A stretch of DNA of 32,981 bases from Erysipelotrichaceae bacterium (GTDB taxonomy: Bacteria; Bacillota_I; Bacilli_A; Erysipelotrichales; Erysipelotrichaceae): assembly GCA_020026035.1 (NCBI GenBank), contig JAHHRC010000006.1:1-32981 (forward strand). Reading direction: 5' to 3'. Positions within the stretch are counted from its first letter, which is position 1. Every line of letters starts with the position of its first letter. Position numbers and translations under genes: made by a program. Shown in pieces: positions 1-7,600 of the stretch. Below the pieces are notes generated by a model that did not search any database, had not been told where the DNA came from, and saw only the letters and a program-made list of their open reading frames with translations.

Positions 1-1
1 G

Positions 2-925
2 AATATTACGACGTTTATACCGAAGTTGTTGCAAGAAGTGTTGCGGTTTGCGACGGGTAAGAACATTTATGATGTAACGCTATATTTCCTTGTTGTTAAG
101 ACAAAGGGAACAGAGCTTGCGATGGTAGAAGATGGTAGGTTGAAGGAGCGTTTGTTAAATGCCAATGCGTATGAAATGAATGGAATTCATCATTTGTTGA
201 AGCGGATTGAAGAGTTTGAATCTTGTGTGTATTTGGATGAGAGTCTTTTGAACATTGAACATGTGATGCCAAGATCGAAGAGTGAGGCGTGGGATGTTGA
301 GTTGGATGATGTGTCGTATAAACGGGTTGTGAATTTGATTGGAAATCTTACTTTGTGTTGTAAGCGTGATAATCTTTTGATGGGGAATCGTGAGTTTGCG
401 TATAAGAAAGAGATTCTTTCAAAAGAAAAGAGTTTGAGTATGAATGCGGAGATTTGTCGGAAACGTGTTTGGAATGAGAAACGTATTTACGAGCGATGTG
501 ATGTGTTGGGTGATCGCTTGATTGAGATCTTCCCATATCCAAATGTTGATGCGTGTGCGTTTGCGTTTTCGAATGTGAAGACGGAAGGGTCGTTGAAAGT
601 TGGTTCATTACTTTCGCTTAAGGCCAAACAAGCGGATGCGAAGTGTGTTGTCTTAGCGGATGGGAAAGTGAAGATTCTTCCAGGATCGATTATGTTTGCA
701 TATAAGCCGAATGATATTAAAAAGTATCAAAACTACTACAAAGAATTGGTGAATGATGGTAGACTTGCAAAGCAGAGTAAAGAACAGATGATCTTTGTGC
801 AAGAGGTTGTTTGTAATAGTTTATTAGAAGCCACGCAGTTTATTCTTCGTCGTGGTGGGAATTGTGTCAGTGAATGGCAATATGTAGAAGAGAAAGAAGT
901 AAGTGAGAAATTGTATGGAAAATAA
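2..925 (+). CDS. DUF262/DUF1524-type (GmrSD-like) restriction nuclease, C-terminal part
   Basis: The reading frame is open through the left edge of the window, so the true start and any N-terminal DUF262 domain lie outside. Counting from a TTG at 26, the segment IEHVMPRS (about residues 77-84) followed by NLIGNLTL, a later N and GNREFAYKK matches the His-containing core of DUF1524, the HNH-like nuclease half of GmrSD-type enzymes that cleave modified DNA. The last 100 residues (roughly 195-295) resemble DUF4357, a small domain often placed at the C-terminus of restriction or modification proteins, ending in a Gly-rich then SEWQYVE segment. Function follows from family knowledge; specificity cannot be read. 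The stop lies 8 bases past the next gene's start, so the two are probably co-translated. Confidence 0.75.
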   Translation, partial: NITTFIPKLLQEVLRFATGKNIYDVTLYFLVVKTKGTELAMVEDGRLKERLLNANAYEMNGIHHLLKRIEEFESCVYLDESLLNIEHVMPRSKSEAWDVELDDVSYKRVVNLIGNLTLCCKRDNLLMGNREFAYKKEILSKEKSLSMNAEICRKRVWNEKRIYERCDVLGDRLIEIFPYPNVDACAFAFSNVKTEGSLKVGSLLSLKAKQADAKCVVLADGKVKILPGSIMFAYKPNDIKKYQNYYKELVNDGRLAKQSKEQMIFVQEVVCNSLLEATQFILRRGGNCVSEWQYVEEKEVSEKLYGK

Positions 926-1256
926 AACAGTAGAACAAGAAGTGAAAAAGAATAAACCGAAGCGTAGAAGAACGCATGCGAAGAAAAAGGTGGAAGGTAA
1001 GAAGCCTGTTTCAAAGAGTTCGGAAGGTGCAAATCATAAGCCAAAGCGTAAAGTAGCTGGTAAGAAGCCAGTTGCAAAGGCGACAGGAGATGCGAATAAG
1101 AAGCCTTCTAAGCGTAACAATAAGTTTAAGAAGTTCCGTCAGGCGGGGCAAGGGGTTGAGCCTTTGAAGCCACAGTCTGGTGCGAATAAGCCTACGGAAG
1201 TGGCTGGAGGGAATATCTTCCTTCGTCATTTGGAGCATTTTGGTAGTAAGAGATAG
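915..1256 (+). CDS. Lysine-rich low-complexity small basic protein
   Basis: About 113 residues, extremely rich in Lys, Arg, Pro and Ala. It carries imperfect repeats of a unit like GKKPV-K-----AN-KPKRK at roughly residues 27-75, resembling the tails of histone-H1-like or AlgP-like bacterial proteins. No catalytic motif, signal peptide or membrane segment is visible, and the last 20 residues (GGNIFLRHLEHFGSKR) are less repetitive. I prefer the ATG at 915; an ATG at 903 in the same frame would add four residues. It overlaps the upstream nuclease gene by 11 bases and its stop codon lies in the stem of a terminator. Nucleic-acid binding is an inference from charge alone; I do not recognise a named family. 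Confidence 0.6.
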   Translation: MENKTVEQEVKKNKPKRRRTHAKKKVEGKKPVSKSSEGANHKPKRKVAGKKPVAKATGDANKKPSKRNNKFKKFRQAGQGVEPLKPQSGANKPTEVAGGNIFLRHLEHFGSKR

Positions 1257-1278
1257 ATCGAAAGGTCTATCTTTTTTT
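1251..1278 (+). terminator. Intrinsic terminator
   Basis: A 9-bp stem (1251-1259 with 1264-1272, one T-G pair) closed by a GAAA tetraloop is followed by seven T. It ends the nuclease/Lys-rich transcript, and the stop codon of the Lys-rich gene is inside the left arm. Confidence 0.9.
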
Positions 1279-1349
1279 AATTTTCTTCAATTTCTTTTAA
1301 CTTAGTATTTACAAGTGGTTTGTAATTGATTAATATATCGATGTAGATA

Positions 1350-1365
1350 ATATCTAACTAGATAT
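1350..1365 (+). promoter_or_regulatory. Palindromic candidate operator upstream of marR
   Basis: ATATCTA-AC-TAGATAT is a perfect 7-2-7 inverted repeat lying 7 bases before the AAGGAGG ribosome site of the MarR-type regulator gene. MarR proteins are dimers that commonly bind such palindromes in their own promoters, so autoregulation is a reasonable inference. A TTGATT at 1326 could be a -35 element, but no clean -10 at correct spacing is visible, so the promoter itself remains uncertain. Confidence 0.5.
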
Positions 1366-1386
1366 ATTTACAAGGAGGTATGTTTT

Positions 1387-1848
1387 TTGAAGGTAAACAA
1401 TAAGATCTTAGTCGGGCTGCATCGGAATATGAATGCGTTTGATGCGAAGACTTCGAAGATTGTGAGTGAATATGGGCTGACGTTTTCGCAGTTTATGGTG
1501 TTAGAGGCATTGTATAGCAAAGGTGATATGTCGGTTGGGGAAGTACGTGAGCGGATTTTGAGTAGTGTTGGTACGATTCCTTTGATTGTTAAGAATTTGG
1601 TGAAGATGGGGTATGTAGAGCGACGTGTAGATGAAAAAGATCGTCGTATTTGTATTCTATCGTTAACGAAGGATGGCTATGATGTGATTTCTGAAATCGC
1701 TCCGAAGAACCAATTGATGATTGAAGAGAAGATGGCAGTGTTAGAGGAAGAAGAGAAAGAAATGCTTGTTTATCTTTTGAAAAAGCTTGGAGGTGCTCAA
1801 GATGGAGAGAAGAGTAAAGACGAAAGTAAAAGGGTATCAAACGGTTGA
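1387..1848 (+). CDS. MarR-family transcriptional regulator
   Basis: 153 residues, the usual MarR length, with a winged-helix region: LTFSQFMVLEAL, then SVGEVRERILSSVGTIPLIVKNLVKMGYVERRVDEKDRR, where the last part is the classic MarR wing (DxRD/DRR type). The start is a TTG placed 8 bases after a strong AAGGAGG (1372-1378). An ATG at 1380 is only 1 base from that site and runs into a stop after seven codons, so it is unlikely to be used; loss of a single T from the T-run at 1383-1388 would put it in frame. The pirin gene starts inside this one, so the pair forms an operon in which the regulator may respond to oxidative or phenolic stress. The ligand cannot be deduced. Confidence 0.88.
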   Translation: MKVNNKILVGLHRNMNAFDAKTSKIVSEYGLTFSQFMVLEALYSKGDMSVGEVRERILSSVGTIPLIVKNLVKMGYVERRVDEKDRRICILSLTKDGYDVISEIAPKNQLMIEEKMAVLEEEEKEMLVYLLKKLGGAQDGEKSKDESKRVSNG

Positions 1849-2641
1849 TGGTGCGGGTGTGCATCTTGTAAGAGTGTTGGGAAATCGTACGGCGAAGGAA
1901 TTCGATCCGATTCTCATGCTTGATTCGTTTGACAGCGTCAATCCTGCAGATTACACGGCAGGTTTTCCAATGCATCCACATCGCGGGATTGAAACAATTA
2001 GTTATGTGTCCCGTGGAAAGATGGTACATCGTGATAGTTTGGGCAATGAAGATGGGATTTCCGATGGGGAAGTTCAATGGATGAATTCTGGTTCGGGAAT
2101 TATGCACGAGGAGAAAGTGCCTGCTGCAGATCGTTTGTTGGGTGTGCAGTTGTGGTTGAATCTTCCAAGAAGTGAAAAGATGAGTAAGCCTTCGTATCAT
2201 CCAATTCATAGGGATGAGATCGAAGAGATTGATATTGGTGTAGGTACGCTTCGTTTGTTAGCGGGGTCGTATTTGGATCATCAAGGGTATGTGGGTCAGC
2301 ATTTGCCATTGGATTATTACGACATTCATTTAGATAAGAAGGAATCGTTTACGATTGAGATGGAAGAAGATGCGTCGGTGATGATTTTCACGCTTGTTGG
2401 TGATGTGTATATTGATGGCGAAAAGATTGAAGAGAAGACGGCTGTGAAGTTGACGAGTGGTACATCTTTGACGATCAAGAATGGAAATCGTGATGCACAG
2501 GTGTTGTACATGAAGTCTAAGGCATTAGAAGAACCGATTGCTTGGGCTGGTCCGATTGTTATGAACAGCAATGGGGAGTTGAATCAGGCGTTTGATGAGT
2601 TGAACCATGGTGCATTTATTAAGGAACGTGTGAAGTACTAG
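1802..2641 (+). CDS. Pirin family protein
   Basis: 279 residues from the ATG at 1802, which has GGAGG at 1789-1793 with 8-base spacing; the more upstream start at 1787 has none. The bicupin N-domain carries the metal ligands H58 and H60 (FPMHPHRGIET) and H102 and E104 (GIMHEEKV), the same pattern as human pirin (H56, H58, H101, E103), and the typical QWMNSGSGIMHEE block. Bacterial pirins bind Fe and some oxidise quercetin; the actual substrate here is unknown. The gene overlaps the 3' end of the marR-type gene by 47 bases and is followed after 3 bases by the TMEM175-like gene, indicating one transcript. Confidence 0.9.
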   Translation: MERRVKTKVKGYQTVDGAGVHLVRVLGNRTAKEFDPILMLDSFDSVNPADYTAGFPMHPHRGIETISYVSRGKMVHRDSLGNEDGISDGEVQWMNSGSGIMHEEKVPAADRLLGVQLWLNLPRSEKMSKPSYHPIHRDEIEEIDIGVGTLRLLAGSYLDHQGYVGQHLPLDYYDIHLDKKESFTIEMEEDASVMIFTLVGDVYIDGEKIEEKTAVKLTSGTSLTIKNGNRDAQVLYMKSKALEEPIAWAGPIVMNSNGELNQAFDELNHGAFIKERVKY

Positions 2642-2644
2642 CGT

Positions 2645-3235
2645 ATGAAACAGGGAAGAATGGAGGCCTTTAGTGATGGTGTATTGGCGATTGTGATTAC
2701 GATTATGGTGCTTAAGTTAAATGCACCGAAGAGTTTGAGTTTGGCTGGTTTGAAGGAAGTGTTTCCAACGTTTTTGGCCTATGTGTTGTCGTATTTGTAT
2801 GTTGGCATCTATTGGGCGAATCACCATCATTTGTTGCATATGATTGATTATGTGTCGGGGAAGTTGTTGTGGAAGAATTTGTTGTGGTTGTTTTGGATGA
2901 CATTGATTCCGCTTGGAACAGAGTGGATGGGGTTATATCCAAATGAGAGTCTTCCTTGTGTGTTGTATGGAAGTATCTTGTTTCTATGTGCGATTTCCTA
3001 TCATGTTGTGCAAAAAGAAGTGATTGTAATGAAGGGGAAGTGTTCGAAGCTTTCGTTGAATATCGGTGAGGATGTGAAGGGGAAGGTTTCGATTGTCTTT
3101 TATGGATTAGCGATTGGTTTTGGCTTTGTTGTTCCTGTGGTTTCGTATCTTATTTATATAGGCATTGCCTTGTTGTGGATTGTGCCGGATAAACGGCTTG
3201 AGAAAAGTGTGGATGGCTATGGAAAAGACGTATGA
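2645..3235 (+). CDS. TMEM175/DUF1211-family potassium channel-like protein
   Basis: 196 residues with about six hydrophobic segments. The first one carries the family hallmark RMEAFSDGVLAI (residues 5-16; consensus R-x3-FSD), whose Phe-Ser-Asp lines the pore in characterised TMEM175 proteins. Bacterial members have a single six-helix repeat and assemble as tetramers that leak K+. A second conserved feature is the YWANHHHLLH segment after the third helix. There is no convincing ribosome site: the start is 3 bases past the pirin stop, so translation is probably coupled. Ion selectivity is inferred from the family. Confidence 0.87.
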   Translation: MKQGRMEAFSDGVLAIVITIMVLKLNAPKSLSLAGLKEVFPTFLAYVLSYLYVGIYWANHHHLLHMIDYVSGKLLWKNLLWLFWMTLIPLGTEWMGLYPNESLPCVLYGSILFLCAISYHVVQKEVIVMKGKCSKLSLNIGEDVKGKVSIVFYGLAIGFGFVVPVVSYLIYIGIALLWIVPDKRLEKSVDGYGKDV

Positions 3236-3425
3236 AACGGATGAGTTGATTGTTGTTTGGAATCCGGAATTGTGTAAGCATGCTGGAAAGTGTGTGCAAG
3301 GATTGCCACGTGTATTTGAGGTTGGAAGAAGACCTTGGGTCATTCTTGAAAATGGAACGAAGGAAGAGATTATGGAAGTGATTGATCGCTGTCCTTCTGG
3401 TGCTTTGAAGTATGTAGTTAAGTGA
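3219..3425 (+). CDS. YjdI-like mono-cluster ferredoxin domain protein
   Basis: 68 residues. The pattern LCKHAGKCVQGLPRVF followed about 40 residues later by DRCPSGALKY is that of the Fer4_19 / YjdI family, small proteins predicted to hold one Fe-S cluster. Only three Cys in the usual family positions are visible, the His of C-x-H-A being the other conserved position. I choose the ATG at 3219, with 3213 an equally possible start; both overlap the end of the TMEM175-like gene. The next gene is a YjdJ-like acetyltransferase, the same neighbour as in Escherichia coli, which supports the call. Partner and function are unknown. Confidence 0.8.
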   Translation: MEKTYETDELIVVWNPELCKHAGKCVQGLPRVFEVGRRPWVILENGTKEEIMEVIDRCPSGALKYVVK

Positions 3426-3431
3426 GGTTTT

Positions 3432-3707
3432 ATGGTTGAGATTGTGTTTGAACCAGACAATCATCGTGCAGCTGCATATGATGGAGATGTGTTTGTTGGA
3501 GAGAGTACGTTTTCTTCTTCAAGTACGTTTTGGATTATTGATCATACGGTTGTAGATGAAGCGTATGGTGGGCAAGGGATTGCTGGTAAGTTGGTGTTTG
3601 AGATTGTTCAACAGGCTCGAAAGGAAAGAATGAAGATTATTCCATTATGTCCTTTCGCAAAGCGCGAATTTCAAAAGAAAAAAGAATACCAGGATGTTGT
3701 ATTCTAG
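3432..3707 (+). CDS. YjdJ-like GNAT-fold N-acetyltransferase
   Basis: 91 residues, matching the short GNAT subfamily of YjdJ. The acetyl-CoA motif is VVDEAYGGQGIAGKLVFEIV (about residues 36-55, Q/RxxGxG/A type), and the end LCPFAKREFQKKKEYQDVVF matches the family's conserved C-P-F-x-K/Y-x-F tail. It lies 6 bases after the ferredoxin-like gene; this pair is conserved across distant bacteria. The acceptor substrate is unknown. Confidence 0.83.
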   Translation: MVEIVFEPDNHRAAAYDGDVFVGESTFSSSSTFWIIDHTVVDEAYGGQGIAGKLVFEIVQQARKERMKIIPLCPFAKREFQKKKEYQDVVF

Positions 3708-3718
3708 GAGGAAACGAA

Positions 3719-4291
3719 ATGAGTGTTATTGATTCTTTGGAAAAAAGAAGATCCATCTATGCATTAAACAAAGATATTCCAGTTAGTAAAGATGAAGTGG
3801 TTGAAAAGATTCAAGCAGTCACAACGCTTGTACCAGATGCGTTCAATATGAAGAGTGCAAGAGTGGTTGTGTTGTTTGATGAGGCCCATGATCGTTTGTG
3901 GGATGGCATCTATGATGTCTTTGAAGGAAAAGTACCACGCGCTAAGATTGATTCGTTTAAAGCAGGAAAAGGAACAGTGTTGTTCTTCTATGATGAGGAT
4001 GTTGTAAAAGGTCTACAAGAGAAGTTTGCGACATATGCAAGTAATTTCCCAGTTTGGGCAAATCAAGCAAATGGTATGTTACAGATCAATGTGTGGACGG
4101 TGTTAAGGGAGCTTGGAATTGGTGCTTCCTTGCAACATTACAATCCTGTCATTGATGAATTCGTGAAGAAGGAATTTGATGTACCAAGTTCGTATAAGCT
4201 TCTAGCGGAAATGCCTTTTGGTGGAATTGTAGAAGACGCAAAGGAAAAAGAAGTAGAAGATATCTCGTTACGAGTTAGAGTTGTTGAATAA
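3719..4291 (+). CDS. Nitroreductase family protein
   Basis: 190 residues from the ATG at 3719, which has AGGAGG at 3706-3711 with 7-base spacing; the longer in-frame start at 3647 lies inside the upstream gene and is rejected. The N-terminus SLEKRRSIYALNKDIPVSKDEV is the FMN-contacting R-R-S-x-Y segment of the nitroreductase fold, and GASLQHYNP with the later MPFGGI block matches the HBN1/YodC-like subgroup that reduces nitro compounds and quinones using NAD(P)H. The protein should be a cytosolic FMN-binding dimer. Closest function is inferred from family. It is the last gene before a strong terminator. Confidence 0.86.
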   Translation: MSVIDSLEKRRSIYALNKDIPVSKDEVVEKIQAVTTLVPDAFNMKSARVVVLFDEAHDRLWDGIYDVFEGKVPRAKIDSFKAGKGTVLFFYDEDVVKGLQEKFATYASNFPVWANQANGMLQINVWTVLRELGIGASLQHYNPVIDEFVKKEFDVPSSYKLLAEMPFGGIVEDAKEKEVEDISLRVRVVE

Positions 4292-4297
4292 GTAGAA

Positions 4298-4335
4298 AAT
4301 CACACTTTCTAGAGGATAGAGAGTGTGATTCTTTT
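4298..4335 (+). terminator. Intrinsic terminator of the marR-nitroreductase operon
   Basis: A 13-bp stem (4298-4310 with 4318-4330, one wobble pair) and a 7-base loop are followed by CTTTTT. It separates the nitroreductase operon from the CRISPR locus. Confidence 0.9.
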
Positions 4336-4366
4336 TGTGTTGGGGTTAAGTATTAGGTTGGTTGTT

Positions 4367-4433
4367 TTGACTTTGAATTATCTTTCTTTGTACAATATTT
4401 AGCACTGGAAACCAATGTTATCAGTGCTATAAT
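4367..4433 (+). promoter_or_regulatory. Candidate cas9 promoter region with inverted repeat
   Basis: Two forward promoter-like signals are visible. TTGACT (4367-4372) and TACAAT (4391-4396) are 18 bases apart. A second, extended -10, TG-C-TATAAT, lies at 4425-4433. The second is preceded by an inverted repeat AGCACTG (4401-4407) / CAGTGCT (4422-4428) whose right half overlaps the TATAAT, so it could be an operator. Either promoter would transcribe through the tracrRNA gene in antisense before reaching cas9. Confidence 0.5.
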
Positions 4434-4474
4434 AGATATGTATTAGAAATGTTTGTTTTAAATCGGTTTTACAA

Positions 4475-4573
4475 TAAAAAAAGGCCTCTACAGGCCACCG
4501 TTAAACGGCATTCTTACCACGAAGTGGATTTATTTTCACTTGTTATGTTATTGCTGATATTAGCGATACCAGC
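4475..4573 (-). ncRNA. tracrRNA of the type II-A CRISPR system
   Basis: About 99 nt on the minus strand. The anti-repeat pairs with the CRISPR repeat as in Streptococcus pyogenes: GAAAAT (4537-4532) pairs with the first six repeat bases, AACATAAC (4549-4542) with repeat bases 9-16, with the characteristic bulge GA opposite AAGT. A distal 9-bp block (4569-4561) pairs with the last nine repeat bases. A nexus stem CCAC/GTGG (4527-4517), a small hairpin CCGT/ACGG (4508-4498) and a terminator hairpin GGCCT/AGGCC (4496-4483) followed by seven U complete the RNA. The 5' end near 4573 is inferred from the promoter spacing. It base-pairs with pre-crRNA, permits RNase III processing and binds Cas9. Confidence 0.93.
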
Positions 4574-4579
4574 ATTAAT

Positions 4580-4608
4580 ATAGTAGCAAGAAATGAAGAG
4601 GGAGTCAA
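4580..4608 (-). promoter_or_regulatory. tracrRNA promoter, overlapping the cas9 ribosome site
   Basis: On the minus strand TTGACT (4608-4603) and an extended -10 TG-C-TACTAT (4588-4580) are separated by exactly 17 bases, a near-consensus vegetative promoter. The -35 box overlaps the cas9 ribosome site (GAGGGAG, 4598-4604) and lies just before the cas9 ATG at 4611. Confidence 0.85.
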
Positions 4609-4610
4609 AT

Positions 4611-7600
4611 ATGGATGAGAAAAAGAATGTAGCCTACAGTATTGGACTAGATATAGGGACGTCATCTGTAGGTTGGGCAGTTGTTGATGAGAATACAAAA
4701 TTGCTCAAAAAAGGAAAAAACCACCTATGGGGATACGATATCTTCCCTTCGGCAAATACGGCGAAACAGCGTCGTTTACAAAGAGGGGCTCGTAGAAGAT
4801 ATACCCGTAGACGTCAAAGAATTCATCTTCTTCAGGATTTTTGTACACCAATGATTGCGCCAGTAGATCCATTGTTCTTCAAGCGGTTGGACAATAGCTA
4901 TTTGGTTGCAGAAGATCATCTTGGCGATTTGAATACCGAGAGTATTTTGTTTGTGAATGGTGGATTGAGTGATCAAAAAGTCTATGAAGAATATCCAACG
5001 ATTTATCATTTGCGTCATGAATTGATGAATAAAACAGATAAGTGTGATCCAAGATTAGTGTATTTAGCATTGCATCATATTGTTAAGTATCGTGGAAACT
5101 TCTTGTACGAGGGACAATCGTTCCAGGACTTAGCGAAGGAAAGTGATATTCAAAATCGTTTGCATGATATCTTTGAATATCTACAAGAACAGCATGGTTG
5201 GGAACTTGATTGTGTTTCGATTGAACAGTACGTACGTATTCTAGATTCTTCAGAATTACGTGGAAAAGAAAAGATTGAAGAAGTTAAGAAGCTTGTGCCT
5301 TCACAAAAAGTAGAAAAAGTGAAAAAGAGTAGAAAAGGAATAACAGTAGACGATGAGGAAAAAGTCCTAGTAGCTATTACGAAGTTGATCATTGGCTATA
5401 AGGGAGATTTAGGACTTATTTTCAAACATGAATTTGACCCTAAGACAAAAGGGAGCTTGAAGTTCTCGGATAAAGATATCGAAGATAAGTTGCAGACTTT
5501 AGAAGCGATACTTGGGGATGATTATGATATTTTGATGGAGATTCAATCGATTTATAGTTATTTTGTCTTACAAGATATATTAAGGGAGTCAAAAGATCAA
5601 ACAATTAGTTCCGCGATGATTTCTCTTTATGAGAAACATCAAAGGGATTTGGAATTGTTGAAAAAAGCGTTAAAGAATGATGAGAAAGCGAAGAAGACCA
5701 TTTTAGGAAAAGGTGGATCTTATGATTTGTATGTCAATCATTCAAAAGACAAATCACAAGACGACTTGATCAAAGATATTAAAGAGGTGTTAGCTGGTAA
5801 TTCGAGTGTAGCAGCGTTGAAAATCTTAGAAGAAAACGATGAGAATTTCTTGCCGAAACAAAGAACTTCGAAGAATGGTGCTATTCCATATCAATTGCAT
5901 GAGAATGAGTTGATTCAAATTGTGAAAAACCAAGGAAAATACTATCCTTGTTTATTAGAAAATCTTTCGAAGCTTCAACAGTTAGTGAACTTTAGAATTC
6001 CGTATTATGTTGGACCATTAAATACGGATGCGACAAATGCATGGCTTGTTTTAAATGATGAGAATGATCATGAAGCAATTCGTCCTTGGAATTTGGAAGA
6101 GAAGATTGATGTTGAAAAGACGGCTGAATTATTTATTCGTAGAATGACGAACCATTGTACGTATTTGCTTGCGGAAGATGCGATGCCTAAGAATTCGATT
6201 GCGTATGGAAGATTTAACTTATACAACGAATTGAACAAGGTTCGTATTAATGGAGAGCTTAAATTCAAAGATTGTAGGTTAAAGGACCGCGTAGTCAATG
6301 ACTTATTCTTAAAAAACGATACTGTAACTGAAGCTAAGCTAATCAATTACTTGTATGGCCCTCAAGATAATGAAGAAAATAACGATAATGAAGATAAGAA
6401 TATTGTTGATGTTACGGGTTTACAAGGGGATAAGAAGTTTAATTCGAGTTTGAAGGTAGAACGAGACTTCCGTAAGATCTTTGGTGAGGAGTTTGATGCG
6501 CATCTTGAGGATATTGAAAAAATCATTGAATACTTAAGTATCTATAAGGATAAGAAAATCATTGAACGTCGTTTAAGAAAAGAGATGCCGTATCTCGAAG
6601 AAAAAGGTTGGCTGTCTGCGATTTCAAATAAGCGATATTCTGGATTTGGAAATTTGTCTTATAGAGTCGTGAACGAACTAAAATGCAAAGGGGGACAAGA
6701 ACAAACAATTCTTGAGTTGATGGAAAATACAACGATGAACTTTATGCAGATTCTTCATAAACCTAAGTATGGATTTGAAGATATCATCAAACGTGAAAAC
6801 GAAACCTACTTTGAAGAACATCAAGTTTCCTATCGAAACCAAGTTGATGAACTAGCTGGTTCTCCTGCGATTAAGCGTGGAATTATTCAATCGATTCGTA
6901 TTGTGGAAGACATTGTGAAGTACTTTGGAAAGGAACCAAAAGAAATCTTTATTGAGTTTGCCCGTGAAGAGGGAGAAAAGACACGTACGAAGAGTCGTAA
7001 AACGCAGTTAAAGAAAAAGTTTAATGATAAAGAGAAAAAAGATTTGCCAGATGAATTACTAGCTAAATTACGAGCTGAATTAAATGAAGCTAGTGAAAGT
7101 GACCTTCAAGATGAACGCAAGTATTTGTACTTCCTACAAGCAGGTAAATGTTTGTACTCACAAGAGACATTGGTATATGCGAATCTTCAAAAGTATCAAG
7201 TGGATCATATCCTTCCACAATGCTATATCAAAGATGATTCCATTGAGAATAAAGCACTTGTGAAATCCAGTGAAAACCAACATAAGGGAGATAGTTTGTT
7301 ATTAGGTGGAGAAAAAATTGAAGCTAATAGAGGTTTCTGGAGATGTCTGAAAGAACATGGATTAATGAGTGAAAAGAAATTCTACAATTTGACTCGGTAT
7401 GCAATTTCAGATGGAGAAAAAGTTGGCTTTATTGCCCGTCAATTAGTAGAAACTAGACAAATCTCTGTGCATGTGAAAAATATTCTACAATCCATGTATA
7501 AAGAAACGGATGTATTGACGGTTCATGCATCGCTTTCGAGTGAATATAGACATAGAGAAGAGCTCTATAAGATTCGTGGTTTGAATCATGCACATCATGC

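Noticed and set aside
915..1256. Lys-rich protein as a ribosomal protein.
   Set aside because: The repeats are low-complexity Lys/Pro/Ala units without the fold or conserved blocks of any ribosomal protein I know, and the gene is not in a ribosomal context.
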